Positions 19,695 to 28,546 of a stretch of DNA of 50,482 bases are shown here, one piece after another. The DNA lies in assembly GCF_001673635.1 (NCBI RefSeq), contig NZ_LZMH01000038.1, positions 1-50,482 of the forward strand, written 5' to 3'. Origin of the DNA: Mycobacterium asiaticum. GTDB lineage: Bacteria > Actinomycetota > Actinomycetes > Mycobacteriales > Mycobacteriaceae. A program made the translations under genes and the position numbers. Under the pieces are notes generated by a model that ran no database searches, was not told where the DNA came from, and worked only from the letters and a program-made list of their open reading frames with translations. The number at the start of each line of letters is the position of its first letter. The first letter of the stretch is position 1.

Positions 19695-21245
19695 GTGCAG
19701 GTCACCAGCGTCGGCCACGCCGGCTTTCTAATCCAAACCCGGGCGGGCAGCATCCTGTGCGACCCGTGGGTGAACCCGGCGTACTTCGCGTCGTGGTTCC
19801 CATTCCCGGACAACAGCGGGCTGGACTGGGACGCGCTGGGCGACTGCGACTACCTGTACGTGTCGCATCTGCACCGGGACCACTTCGACGCCCAGCTGCT
19901 GACCGCGCATGTGAACAAGGACACGGTCGTGCTGCTGCCCGACTTCCCGGTACCCGACCTGCGCAGTGAACTGGAGAAGCTGGGGTTTCACCGGTTCTTC
20001 GAGACCACGGATTCGGTGCAGCACCAGCTGTCGGGCCCCAAGGGCGATCTCGACATCATGATCATCGCGTTGCGCGCCCCCGCCGACGGCCCGATCGGCG
20101 ACTCGGCGCTGGTGGTTTCCGATGGCGACACCACGGTGTTCAACATGAACGACGCGCGGCCGGTCGACCTGGACATCCTGGCCGCCGACTTCGGTCAAAT
20201 CGACGTGCACCTGCTGCAGTATTCGGGCGCGATCTGGTACCCGATGGTCTACGACATGCCGGCCCGCGCCAAGGAGGCGTTCGGCACCCAGAAGCGTCAG
20301 CGCCAGATGGACCGTGCCCGCCAGTACATCGCCCAGGTCGGGGCGACGTGGGTGGTGCCGTCTGCGGGCCCGCCGTGCTTCCTGGATCCAGACCTGCGGC
20401 ACCTCAACGACGACAGCGGCGATCCGGCGAACATCTTCCCCGACCAGATGGTCTTCCTGGATCAGATGCGCCGCCACGGTCAGGACGGCGGATTGCTGAT
20501 GATGCCGGGTTCGGTCGCGGACTTCACCGGTTCGGCGCTGAACTCGCTGACCCATCCCCTGCCCACAGATGAGGTCGAGGCGATCTTCAGCACCGGCAAG
20601 GCGGCCTACATCGCCGACTACGCCGAGCGGAAGGCGCCCGTCCTGGCCGCCGAGAAGGCCGGCTGGGCCGCGGCGGCCGGAGAGCCGCTGCTCGAACCGC
20701 TGCGGGCGCTGTTCGAGCCGATCATGTTGGGCAGCAACGAAATCTGTGACGGCATCGGCTACCCGGTGGAACTGGTGATCGGTCCCGAGACGGTGGTCCT
20801 GGACTTCCCCAAACGAGCGGTGCGGGAACGCATTGCGGACGAGAAGTTCCGCTACGGATTCGCGATCGCACCCGAGTTGGTGCGCACGGTGCTCCGCGAC
20901 AACGAGCCGGACTGGGTCAACACCATCTTTCTGTCCACCCGCTTCCGGGCCTGGCGCGTCGGCGGTTACAACGAATACCTGTACACCTTCTTCAAGTGCC
21001 TCACCGACGAGCGGATCGCATACGCCGACGGGTGGTTCGCCGAAACCCACGACGACTCCGCGTCGATCACCATGGACGGCTGGGAGATTCAGCGACGGTG
21101 TCCCCATCTGAAGGCCGACCTGTCGAAATTCGGTGTGATCGAGGGCGACACGCTGACCTGCAACCTGCACGGGTGGCAGTGGCGGCTGGCCGACGGCCGC
21201 TGCCTGACCACGCGCGGGCACGAATTGCGGAGCAACCGGGCATGA
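19695..21245 (+). CDS. Metallo-beta-lactamase-fold / Rieske [2Fe-2S] fusion (Rv3818-like)
   Basis: 516 residues. The N-terminal half is an MBL-fold domain of the UlaG-like type: VSHLHRDHFD gives HxHxDH at 58-63, with further ligands expected in GDTTVFNMNDA. The C-terminal ~70 residues hold a Rieske cluster site, CPH then CNLHGW, 17 residues apart (CxH...CxxH). Known eukaryotic CMP-N-acetylneuraminate hydroxylase joins these two folds, but in the opposite order, so this may be a hydroxylase-like enzyme; substrate unknown. GTG start. The next gene's ATG overlaps its stop by 4 bases. Confidence 0.88.
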   Translation: MQVTSVGHAGFLIQTRAGSILCDPWVNPAYFASWFPFPDNSGLDWDALGDCDYLYVSHLHRDHFDAQLLTAHVNKDTVVLLPDFPVPDLRSELEKLGFHRFFETTDSVQHQLSGPKGDLDIMIIALRAPADGPIGDSALVVSDGDTTVFNMNDARPVDLDILAADFGQIDVHLLQYSGAIWYPMVYDMPARAKEAFGTQKRQRQMDRARQYIAQVGATWVVPSAGPPCFLDPDLRHLNDDSGDPANIFPDQMVFLDQMRRHGQDGGLLMMPGSVADFTGSALNSLTHPLPTDEVEAIFSTGKAAYIADYAERKAPVLAAEKAGWAAAAGEPLLEPLRALFEPIMLGSNEICDGIGYPVELVIGPETVVLDFPKRAVRERIADEKFRYGFAIAPELVRTVLRDNEPDWVNTIFLSTRFRAWRVGGYNEYLYTFFKCLTDERIAYADGWFAETHDDSASITMDGWEIQRRCPHLKADLSKFGVIEGDTLTCNLHGWQWRLADGRCLTTRGHELRSNRA

Positions 21246-21580
21246 CCACGATGGCCGATAGGTGCTACGACGACGGAGTCGTCCAGCTGGACCAGATGGC
21301 GATCACGTTGCGCCGCTATCACTTTCCGTCCGGCACGGCGAAGGTGATCGGGCTCGACCAGATCCGGTCGTACAAAGCCGAGCCGCTGGGCCTGTTCACG
21401 GTCCGATTCAACGTCTGGGGCAGCCCCGACCTTCGCCGCTGGCTGCCGCTGGACCTGTACCGCCCGCTCAAGTCCACGCTGATCACGCTGGACATACCCG
21501 GGTCCAAGCCGGCCTTCACACCCGCGCGTCCCGACGAATTCCTGGCCTGCTTGGAAGAACTGCTGGCCGAACGCCGTTAG
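21242..21580 (+). CDS. Conserved hypothetical protein (Rv3819-like)
   Basis: 112 residues, soluble, no signal peptide. It resembles a PH-like fold seen in many small actinobacterial proteins (alternating strands such as AITLRRYHFPSGTAKVIGLDQIRSY, then a C-terminal helix PDEFLACLEELLAE); this is a weak structural impression only. ATGA overlap with the MBL-Rieske gene implies co-translation and probably a joint role. Its stop overlaps the convergent oxidoreductase gene by 4 bases. Confidence 0.8.
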   Translation: MTTMADRCYDDGVVQLDQMAITLRRYHFPSGTAKVIGLDQIRSYKAEPLGLFTVRFNVWGSPDLRRWLPLDLYRPLKSTLITLDIPGSKPAFTPARPDEFLACLEELLAERR

Positions 21581-23157
21581 AGATCTTCCAGGGCGGCTCG
21601 GCCGGCGTTGTATCCGGGCGTAAAGGTGATCCCCGGCCCGCCATGGCAACCGGCGCTGCCGAGATACAGCCCGCGTACCGGAATGGGTTGTCCTATATAG
21701 CCTCTCGGGCCTGGCCTGTTCTGGCCTATCTGGTCGGAGTGCAGCAGGCCATGGCAGTAGTCGCCGCCCGGCGCGCCGAACATGACTCCCATGTGCTTGG
21801 GGGTGAAGGTGGTGTGCCGAATGATGCTGCGTTCGAAATTCGGTGCCAGACGGGTGATCTTGTCGATGACGCGCTGTCCCATCTCGACCTTGGCCTGGCC
21901 GTAACGTCCCTCGTCCTGGGCGCCACCCTCAATCGGGAACCACAGTGCGAATGCCGAAGCGGCGTGCTTGCCCTCCGGTGCCAGATCCGGGTCGTGCACC
22001 GACGGGATCTGCAGCACCAGCGTGGGATCGGCCGGCACGATGCCCCGCCGGCAGTCCTCCCACTGCTGCTGAACTTCTTCCGGTGTGCAGAACAGCCCGA
22101 TGGACGCCTGCATGGTCGGGTCGTTGAGCGCCTCGTAGGGTGCCGCGAATTGCGGCGCCTCTTCGAGGGCGAAGTGCATTTGCAGGTAGCTGCCGCGGTG
22201 GTCGATACGCGAGTACCGGTCACGGATCTCCGACGGCAGCACGGCGGGGTCGATGAGATCGTTGAGCGTCACGTCGGGCGCGATCGAAGACACCACGATC
22301 GGGGCCGAGAAGGTGTCGCCGCTTTCGGTGCGCACTCCGGCCACCCGGCCGTCCGCGACCAGAATCTCGCCGACCTTGGACCGCAGCCGTACTTCGCCGC
22401 CGTTCTCTTCCAGCACTCGCGCCAGATGGGCGGTGAGCGCGCCGATCCCGCCGCGCAGCTTCTTCATCTGCATGAAGTCGCCATCGGGAATCCCCAGCCC
22501 GAAGGCCAGCGCGGCGGCGCTGCCCGGAGTCGACGGGCCCCGGTAGAGGGTGTTCACCGCCAGCACCGTCATCGAACCGCGTATAGCCCCGTGCTTTTCC
22601 TTGTCCGGGAAGTAGCGGTCCAGCACGTCGGTGACCGAGCCGAACAGCATGTCGTCGATCGCGGAGCGTTCGAATTCGTTTGTGGCGCAGGCATACATCT
22701 CGTCGAACGTCTTGGGCAGCGTGCCCGCCTCGAATCGGCCCAGAGCGCGGGTCGGAGCCTGTGCCCACATCAGCAGGCCGCCCATTCCGGCGACTGCGTC
22801 CGCTCCGTGCACCTCGTTGAGGTGGGCGAACATTTTCATCGGGTCGCTGTACTGGACCAGCGGGTCGTCCCCGACACCGCGCAGCGCTACTGACATCACC
22901 TCGAGGTCGACCGTCGGAATGGTGTCCAGGCCGAGTTCGCTGATGACCTCCAGCGAGGTGGGGAATTGCACCGAACCGGCGATCTCGAAGTGATAGCCGT
23001 CGAACAGTTCGACCGTGGAGGACATGCCGCCGGCGTACAGCTTGGCGTCCAGGCACAGGGTCCGCAGGCCCGCCCGTTGCAGCAGCACCGCCGCGGTCAA
23101 CCCGTTGTGCCCTGCGCCGATGACGATCGCGTCGTATTGGGTGCCAGATTCAGACAT
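21577..23157 (-). CDS. FAD-dependent phytoene-dehydrogenase-like oxidoreductase (Rv3829c-like)
   Basis: 526 residues. The N-terminal dinucleotide-binding motif is VIGAGHNGLTAAVLLQRAGL, followed by LDAKLYAGGMSST; the C-terminal FAD motif is GLYLGSAGCHGGPGITFTPGYNAGRAAL. This is the CrtI/carotenoid-ketolase-like group, which in mycobacteria often acts on unknown lipids; no other carotenoid genes are nearby. The ATG at 23157 is chosen because GGGAGG precedes it. A 28-bp palindrome lies 36 bases upstream and is repeated at the TetR gene's other end, so this gene is probably controlled by that repressor. Confidence 0.88.
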   Translation of the reverse strand: MSESGTQYDAIVIGAGHNGLTAAVLLQRAGLRTLCLDAKLYAGGMSSTVELFDGYHFEIAGSVQFPTSLEVISELGLDTIPTVDLEVMSVALRGVGDDPLVQYSDPMKMFAHLNEVHGADAVAGMGGLLMWAQAPTRALGRFEAGTLPKTFDEMYACATNEFERSAIDDMLFGSVTDVLDRYFPDKEKHGAIRGSMTVLAVNTLYRGPSTPGSAAALAFGLGIPDGDFMQMKKLRGGIGALTAHLARVLEENGGEVRLRSKVGEILVADGRVAGVRTESGDTFSAPIVVSSIAPDVTLNDLIDPAVLPSEIRDRYSRIDHRGSYLQMHFALEEAPQFAAPYEALNDPTMQASIGLFCTPEEVQQQWEDCRRGIVPADPTLVLQIPSVHDPDLAPEGKHAASAFALWFPIEGGAQDEGRYGQAKVEMGQRVIDKITRLAPNFERSIIRHTTFTPKHMGVMFGAPGGDYCHGLLHSDQIGQNRPGPRGYIGQPIPVRGLYLGSAGCHGGPGITFTPGYNAGRAALEDL

Positions 23158-23192
23158 GCGCCACCTCCCGGATTGGAGGCTGGCATGCCGGT

Positions 23193-23220
23193 CAAGTTTT
23201 GTCAATTATGACGAAACTTG
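23193..23220. promoter_or_regulatory. Palindromic TetR operator, copy 1
   Basis: CAAGTTTTGTCA (23193-23204), a 4-base centre ATTA, then TGACGAAACTTG (23209-23220): a 12-bp inverted repeat with one mismatch. It lies between the TetR gene stop and the FAD oxidoreductase start, in that gene's promoter region. A closely similar site is found upstream of the TetR gene. Confidence 0.8.
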
Positions 23221-23244
23221 GCTCGGGGAAGTCCCGTCGGGCGG

Positions 23245-23856
23245 TCAGTCGGACCAGGTGTCCCCGATGCCCTCGCGCAGCGACTCCAGCGCCAGGTGGC
23301 TCATCTTGGCCAGCGCGCCGAGCGTCCGGTCGTCGCCAACCATCCACGCCTCCATCGCCCCGAATACGGCGGCCGCGATGCATCGGCTGATCACCGTAGC
23401 GCGTAGCCGAGCTTCGGAGGTGAGTGTGCCTGGACGCCTGCGGCGCTGTAGCTGGACCTGGATCGCGTCGGCCAGATCTGCCTGCACGTCGCGGATGTGC
23501 CGGACGATGCGGCCCTGGTCAACCTCACCACCTCGGAGTGCGGCGATCTTGGTGACGGCCTCCACGTCGTAGGGGAACGCGAAGATCGCCGCCTGCACCG
23601 AATCGATGACCGGCTCGTCGGCGGGCCGGGCTTCCAGCGCGGCGCGGAACCAGTTCAGGCCGGTGTAATCGGCGAACAGCAGATCATGTTTGGAGTTGAA
23701 GTGGCGGTAGAAGGTCCGCAGCGAGACTCCGGCGTCCGCGGCGATCTGTTCGGCCGACGTCTCTTCGACGCCCTGGGCCAGGAACCGCACCACCGCGGCT
23801 TGGCGCAGCGCTTCCCGGGTGCGCTCGCTGCGCACCGTCTGAGCTGGGCGGACCAT
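23245..23856 (-). CDS. TetR-family regulator (Rv3830c-like)
   Basis: 203 residues. The N-terminal helix-turn-helix is typical: RTREALRQAAVVRFLAQGVEETSAEQIAADAGVSLRTFYRHFNSKHDLL in outline, with the recognition helix SLRTFYRHF near residue 40. The C-terminal ligand-binding domain resembles TetR_C of actinobacterial regulators. ATG at 23856 gives the usual short arm before the first helix. Similar palindromes on both sides of the gene indicate that it represses itself, the divergent small membrane protein and the downstream FAD oxidoreductase. Confidence 0.92.
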   Translation of the reverse strand: MVRPAQTVRSERTREALRQAAVVRFLAQGVEETSAEQIAADAGVSLRTFYRHFNSKHDLLFADYTGLNWFRAALEARPADEPVIDSVQAAIFAFPYDVEAVTKIAALRGGEVDQGRIVRHIRDVQADLADAIQVQLQRRRRPGTLTSEARLRATVISRCIAAAVFGAMEAWMVGDDRTLGALAKMSHLALESLREGIGDTWSD

Positions 23857-23894
23857 TGCGACAACGTACCAAAAGTTCGAGTTTTTGCTATGCC

Positions 23895-23922
23895 GGGTTT
23901 CGGCAATATTGACAAAACTTTG
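23895..23922. promoter_or_regulatory. Palindromic TetR operator, copy 2
   Basis: On the minus strand the site reads CAAAGTTTTGTCA, then ATAT-type centre, then TGCCGAAACCC, aligned to copy 1 as AGTTTTGTCAAT..TGmCGAAAC. It lies in the 88-base gap between the TetR gene and the divergent Rv3831-like gene, so one bound repressor could block both promoters. Confidence 0.72.
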
Positions 23923-23944
23923 CCAGGAGCGCGAAACTGCGCGC

Positions 23945-24448
23945 ATGGTGTCTCTCATCGCCCACGCTGTGCTCGGAATCGCCGTCATCCTGTGGATCGT
24001 CAAGTCGAATCCGGCGGTCTACGCCAGACCCGCCGACGGACCACTGTTCTCAACCCTGGAAATCGTGTACTACGTCGTCGGTATCGCCTCGATCGCGCTG
24101 GGCTGGTACTTCAACATCCGGTTCGTGCAGGGGTACGCACCGCACGGATTCACCGGGGCGCACAACCCGATCTGGGGTCCCGGCAGTTGGACGCAGTACA
24201 TCCAGTTGATGTTCACCAACCCGGCGGCGGGCTCGGCCAGCCAGGACTACACGATTGCGAATGTGATTCTGCTGCCGCTGTTTTCGATCACCGACGGGTA
24301 CCGGCGTGGGCTCAAGCGGCCGTGGCTGTACTTCGTCAGCAGCCTGTTCACCAGCTTCGCGTTCGCGTTCGCCTTCTACTTCGCCACCATCGAACGCCAG
24401 CGCCGGCACGAACGGTCGGGTCGGCCGGCCGGCGCTCTGGTCTCTTAG
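23945..24448 (+). CDS. Small DUF2834-like membrane protein (Rv3831-like)
   Basis: 167 residues with about four hydrophobic helices (4-20, 38-58, 103-118 and 130-150) and a charged C-terminal tail. Function unknown; DUF2834-like assignment is from the overall pattern and is tentative. The ATG at 23945 lies shortly after the second operator, so it should be controlled with the TetR gene. In M. tuberculosis two more genes (Rv3832c, Rv3833) precede serS here; they are missing in this window. Confidence 0.72.
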   Translation: MVSLIAHAVLGIAVILWIVKSNPAVYARPADGPLFSTLEIVYYVVGIASIALGWYFNIRFVQGYAPHGFTGAHNPIWGPGSWTQYIQLMFTNPAAGSASQDYTIANVILLPLFSITDGYRRGLKRPWLYFVSSLFTSFAFAFAFYFATIERQRRHERSGRPAGALVS

Positions 24449-24464
24449 CGGGTGCGTGAGCCGG

Positions 24465-25721
24465 TCAGGCCGGCTCCAGCACCTCGGTGCCGACGTACGG
24501 CACCAGCGCGGCGGGGACGCGGACGCTGCCGTCGGGCTGCTGGTGGTTCTCCAGAATCGACACCAGCCAGCGGGTGGTGCCCAGCGTGCCGTTCAGCGTG
24601 GCGGCGGTTTGCGGCTTGCCGTTGGCATCGCGGTAGCGCGTGGCCAGCCGGCGGGCCTGGAACGTGGTGCAATTCGACGTCGAAGTCAGCTCGCGGTAGG
24701 TCGCCTGGGTCGGCACCCACGCCTCGCAGTCGAACTTCCGCGCGGCCGAGGAGCCCAGGTCACCGGCGGCCACGTCGATCACCCGGTACGGCACCTCGAT
24801 GTGCGCAAGCATCTCGCGCTGCCAGCCCAGCAACCGCTGGTGTTCGGCTTCGGCCTCGTCGGGCCGGCAGTAGACGAAGCCCTCCACCTTGTCGAACTGA
24901 TGCACCCGGATGATGCCGCGGGTGTCCTTGCCATAGCTGCCGGCCTCCCGGCGGAAGCAGGACGACCAGCCCGCGTACCGCAGGGGCCCGGCGGACAGGT
25001 CGAGGATCTCGTCGGAGTGGTAACCCGCCAGTGGCACCTCGGAGGTGCCGACCAGGTAGAGATCGTCGGCCTCCAGCCGGTACACCTCGTCGGCGTGCGC
25101 GCCCAGAAAGCCCGTCCCGGACATCACCTCGGGGCGCACCAGGACCGGCGGGATCATCGGGATGAAGCCGTTGTCGACCGCCACTCGCAGCGCCAGTTGC
25201 AGCAGACCGAGCTGTAATAAGGCGCCGCGGCCGGTCAAGAAGTAGAACCGCGAACCGGAAACCTTCGCGCCCCGCTGCATGTCGATGAGACCCAGCGATT
25301 CGCCCAGTTCGAGGTGGTCCTTGGGGTCGGTCAGCGCCGGCGGTTCGCCGACGACCTCGAGGACCGCGTAATCGTCCTCTCCCCCGGCCGGAACGCCGTC
25401 GATGACAACGTTGGAGATCGCCATGTGCGCGGCCGTCAGCGCCGTCTCGGCCGCGGCCCGGTCCGCCTCGGCGGCCTTCACCTGCTCGGCGAGATCCTTC
25501 GCGCGTTCCAGCAACGCCGGACGCTCCTCGGCCGAAGCCGCACCGACGCTCTTGCTCGCGGCCTTCTGCTCGGCGCGCAGCGCGTCGGCGGTCGCGATTG
25601 CCGCCCGGCGTGCGGCGTCGGCGCTCAACAGCTCATCCACCAGCGCCGGGTCTTCGCCGCGGCTTCGTTGGGAGCGTCGTACGGCGTCGGGGTCCTCGCG
25701 GAGCAGCTTCAGGTCGATCAC
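24465..25721 (-). CDS. serS: Seryl-tRNA synthetase
   Basis: 418 residues (419 in M. tuberculosis). Class II enzyme that charges tRNA-Ser with serine. The N-terminal ~110 residues form the long antiparallel coiled-coil arm that binds the tRNA variable arm ([15 protein letters not shown]..., [16 protein letters not shown] type). Class II motif 2 is seen in [26 protein letters not shown] and motif 3 in [18 protein letters not shown]. The start is a GTG at 25721. Confidence 0.97.
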   Translation of the reverse strand: MIDLKLLREDPDAVRRSQRSRGEDPALVDELLSADAARRAAIATADALRAEQKAASKSVGAASAEERPALLERAKDLAEQVKAAEADRAAAETALTAAHMAISNVVIDGVPAGGEDDYAVLEVVGEPPALTDPKDHLELGESLGLIDMQRGAKVSGSRFYFLTGRGALLQLGLLQLALRVAVDNGFIPMIPPVLVRPEVMSGTGFLGAHADEVYRLEADDLYLVGTSEVPLAGYHSDEILDLSAGPLRYAGWSSCFRREAGSYGKDTRGIIRVHQFDKVEGFVYCRPDEAEAEHQRLLGWQREMLAHIEVPYRVIDVAAGDLGSSAARKFDCEAWVPTQATYRELTSTSNCTTFQARRLATRYRDANGKPQTAATLNGTLGTTRWLVSILENHQQPDGSVRVPAALVPYVGTEVLEPA

Positions 25722-25799
25722 GGCCGCAAGATTACTTGGGTCGCCCGCCCGGTCTCACATCAGCAACATTGGTAACGCTGCCCATTCGCGCCTGTCAGA

Positions 25800-27263
25800 A
25801 TGGAGCCGATGTTGGACGAGCGAGACGAAAAGCCCGACCACGACGCCACCGGCGCCGAGGCGGACGAGCCGTCGACCGAAGCGACGCCGGACGAGCCCGG
25901 CGCCGTTGAGGCGACCCAGGATGTGGCCGAGCACGAAACCGCCGAGGACTTCGAAGAGGACCCGGCCGAGGACGTGGACCTGGTCGACGACGAGGACGCG
26001 GGCGCCGCGTCGGGCGGGTTCCGCTGGCCGCGGGGGTTGCAGGCGTCGGCGACCCGACGCGGGCTGCTGTTGACGGCCCTGGGTGGTCTGCTGATCGCCG
26101 GGCTGGTCACCGCGCTGCCTTCCGTCGGCACCGGCCCGGGGCGGCTAGCCGGTTACATCGACAGTGATCCGGTGCCCAGCACCGGGTCCAAGAGCAATGC
26201 CGCGTTCAGCCGCGCCGTCAGCGGGGACTGCCTCAACTGGCCGGACGGCACACCGGAGTCGGCGACCATCGTCAGTTGCGCCGATGACCACCGCTTTGAG
26301 GTCGCCGAGTCTGTCGACATGCGGACGTTCCCTGGCGCCGAATACGGCCCCACCGCCCCGCCGCCGTCACCGGCCCGCATCCAGCAGATCAATACCGAAC
26401 AGTGCGAGCCCGCGGTCCGCCGCTACCTCGGCCCAAAGTTCGACCCCAACAGCAAGTTCACCGTGAGCATGCTGTGGTCCGGTGACCGCGCCTGGCGGCA
26501 GGCCGGTGAGCGCCGCATGCTGTGCGGTCTGCAGCTGCCCGGCCCGAACAACCAGCAGGTCGCCTTCAAGGGCAAGGTCGCCGAGATCGACCAGTCGAAG
26601 GTGTGGCCGGCCGGCACCTGTCTGGGCATCGACTCGACCACAAACCAGCCGGTCGACGTTCCGGTCGACTGTGCGGCGCCACATGCGATGGAAGTCACCG
26701 GCACCGTCAACCTGGGCGAGAGGTTCCCCAACGCGCTGCCCCCCGAGGCCGAGCAGGACGGGTTCATCAAGGACGCCTGCACCAAGATGACCGACGGCTA
26801 CCTGGCACCCGTCAAGCTGCGCACCACCACCCTGACCCTGATCTACCCCACGGTGTCGCTGCCCAGTTGGTCGGCGGGTAGCCGCGAGGTCGCGTGCAAC
26901 ATCGGCGCGACGCTGGGCAACGGCGGCTGGGCCACCCTGGTGAACAGCGCCAAGGGCCAGCTGCTGATCAACGGTCAGGCGCCCGTGCCGCCGCCCGACA
27001 TCCCGCAGGAGCGGCTCACGCTGCCGCAGATCCCGGTTCAGGTGCCGACTCAGCAGCCGTCGGCGCCGTCGCAGCAGACGCCGAGCACACCGCCGGGCAA
27101 TCAGCATTTGCCCAACCAGCAGCCGGTGGTGACGCCTACCCGGGAGCCGTCCGCGCCCGCGCCCCAGGCACCCGCGCCCCAGGGACCACCGCCAGCACCG
27201 GACGGCGGCGCGCCGCCGCCGGCTGACAATCCACCACCCGCCGAGCCGGCACCGGTGAACTGA
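25800..27263 (+). CDS. Septum-formation-domain membrane protein (Rv3835-like)
   Basis: 487 residues. The N-terminal ~70 residues are very acidic and inside the cell; one membrane helix lies at about residues 81-102 (RGLLLTALGGLLIAGLVTAL). The outer domain carries cysteine pairs in a duplicated pattern (SGDCLNW...VSCADDHRFEVAE and AGTCLGI...VDCAAPHAMEVTG), matching the actinobacterial septum-formation domain, and the C-terminal ~100 residues are Pro/Gln-rich, as for wall-spanning regions. A role in division or envelope is inferred from the family only. An in-frame ATG at 25809 is an alternative start. The next gene begins 4 bases after the stop. Confidence 0.87.
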   Translation: MEPMLDERDEKPDHDATGAEADEPSTEATPDEPGAVEATQDVAEHETAEDFEEDPAEDVDLVDDEDAGAASGGFRWPRGLQASATRRGLLLTALGGLLIAGLVTALPSVGTGPGRLAGYIDSDPVPSTGSKSNAAFSRAVSGDCLNWPDGTPESATIVSCADDHRFEVAESVDMRTFPGAEYGPTAPPPSPARIQQINTEQCEPAVRRYLGPKFDPNSKFTVSMLWSGDRAWRQAGERRMLCGLQLPGPNNQQVAFKGKVAEIDQSKVWPAGTCLGIDSTTNQPVDVPVDCAAPHAMEVTGTVNLGERFPNALPPEAEQDGFIKDACTKMTDGYLAPVKLRTTTLTLIYPTVSLPSWSAGSREVACNIGATLGNGGWATLVNSAKGQLLINGQAPVPPPDIPQERLTLPQIPVQVPTQQPSAPSQQTPSTPPGNQHLPNQQPVVTPTREPSAPAPQAPAPQGPPPAPDGGAPPPADNPPPAEPAPVN

Positions 27264-27267
27264 CGCC

Positions 27268-27615
27268 GTGGCCGTGCGGATGGACCCGCAGCGTTTCGAC
27301 GAGCTGGTCTCCGACGCCCTCGACCTCATTCCCGAAGAACTGACGGCCGCGATGGACAACGTTGTGGTTCTGGTCGCCGACCGGCATCCAGAGGGAGACC
27401 TGTTGGGTTTGTACGAAGGTGTGGCGCTCACCGAGCGGGACTCTGACTACGCGGGCGCGCTTCCGGACACGATCACCATCTTCCGCGACACGCTCCTGGA
27501 CGTGTGCGACTCGGAGGACGACGTGGTGGATCAGGTCGCGATCACGGTGATCCACGAGATCGCACACCATTTCGGCATCGACGACGACCGGCTCGATGAG
27601 CTGGGCTGGGCCTGA
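27268..27615 (+). CDS. Small zincin-like metallopeptidase-fold protein (Rv3836-like)
   Basis: 115 residues. It has VIHEIAHHFG, an HExxH zinc site, near residues 92-101, then GIDDDRLDELGWA at the C-terminus, which is the signature of the PF06262 minimal zincins. The protein is too small for a usual protease and its substrate is unknown. GTG start, 4 bases after the septum-formation-like gene, so they are co-transcribed. Confidence 0.88.
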   Translation: MAVRMDPQRFDELVSDALDLIPEELTAAMDNVVVLVADRHPEGDLLGLYEGVALTERDSDYAGALPDTITIFRDTLLDVCDSEDDVVDQVAITVIHEIAHHFGIDDDRLDELGWA

Positions 27616-27667
27616 TTGGTCCGGCGTTGCTCCCCCACTTGTCCGTGTGGAGTGCTATGAACGGCTT

Positions 27668-27880
27668 ATGAGCACAGGCTGCCGCGACTGCCAGGCAGGC
27701 TTAGATCACTGCCACGGCACCGTCATTCGTCATTGGCTGGGCAGGCCGGAATGTACCGACCCGGACTGCGTTGCCCCCGAACTGTTCACCCACACCTTCG
27801 TGGTCGACTGCGATGCAGTCGGCTGCACCTGCGTGGAAACGACCACCATCATCGGCTCAACCCATCGGGTCGGTGCTTGA
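27668..27880 (+). CDS. Cys-rich 70-residue protein
   Basis: 70 residues with eight cysteines (5, 8, 15, 29, 34, 48, 53, 55) and several histidines, including CRDC, HCHG and VDCDAVGCTC. The pattern suggests two small metal-binding knuckles, probably zinc. No family is recognised with certainty. The ATG at 27668 is preferred because the frame upstream runs inside the previous gene and has no motif. The last 24 bases overlap the convergent phosphoglycerate-mutase-like gene. Confidence 0.72.
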   Translation: MSTGCRDCQAGLDHCHGTVIRHWLGRPECTDPDCVAPELFTHTFVVDCDAVGCTCVETTTIIGSTHRVGA

Positions 27881-28546
27881 CGCGACAGCGTCCTGCACCG
27901 GCGTGGCGCCGGGCTCGGGATAAAACGGCGGCGTCAGGTTCCCCCACCGCACGCAGCTCCACCGTCCGTCGGTGATCGGCGCCAGCACCACCGACTCGGC
28001 ATTGTCCAACGGGTTGTCCAACACGAAGCTGCCGTCCACTCCGGCCAGCACCGCCGAAGCCAGGCGGATCGCCGCGCCGTGGCTGACCACCACGATGTCG
28101 CCATCCCAACCGTCGTCGTCCAGATAGCGCATCCGCAGCTCGGTCAGCACCGGCACGTACCGGTCCAGCACCTCGTCAGCGCTTTCACCGCCGGGTAGCG
28201 CCACGTGCCGCTCGCCGAGGTGCCACCGCTTGTAGATGGCGTTGAACTCGGCGACCGCGTCGTCGTCGTTGCGGTTCTCCAGCTCGCCGACCTGCACCTC
28301 GTGAATGCCGCCCAGCGCGACGGGAGGCAGCTCGAACTGCGCGGCTATCACCTGCGCCGTCTCGGAGGCCCGGATGGCTACCGAATGGGCCAGCATCGCC
28401 GGCCGGCTGGCCCCGCCGCGCGCGAACGCCCGAGCCTGATCCCTGCCCAGCGGTGTCAGTGCGGCCCCCGGCGGACGGGTGTCCAGCCTGCGCTCGACGT
28501 TGCCGTAGGACTGTCCATGCCGAAGCAGTACCAGTCGGCCACTCAT
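27857..28546 (-). CDS. Histidine phosphatase, phosphoglycerate mutase-like (Rv3837c-like)
   Basis: 229 residues. The family motif LLRHGQSYGN with the nucleophile histidine is at residues 7-16, the second histidine in VVSHGAAIR near residue 175, and the acidic residue in LPGGESADE. The enzyme removes phosphate from small molecules or, less likely, acts as a mutase. The ATG overlaps the pheA stop by 4 bases (ATGA). In M. tuberculosis it also follows pheA; a link to aromatic amino acid synthesis is only positional. Confidence 0.9.
   Translation of the reverse strand: MSGRLVLLRHGQSYGNVERRLDTRPPGAALTPLGRDQARAFARGGASRPAMLAHSVAIRASETAQVIAAQFELPPVALGGIHEVQVGELENRNDDDAVAEFNAIYKRWHLGERHVALPGGESADEVLDRYVPVLTELRMRYLDDDGWDGDIVVVSHGAAIRLASAVLAGVDGSFVLDNPLDNAESVVLAPITDGRWSCVRWGNLTPPFYPEPGATPVQDAVASSTDPMG

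Noticed and set aside
19728..21221. Long open frame opposite the MBL-Rieske gene
   Set aside because: Shadow of codon bias; the plus frame has both complete metal sites.
21262..22893. Plus-strand open frame over the small Rv3819-like gene and the FAD oxidoreductase
   Set aside because: No motif; opposite a clear FAD enzyme.
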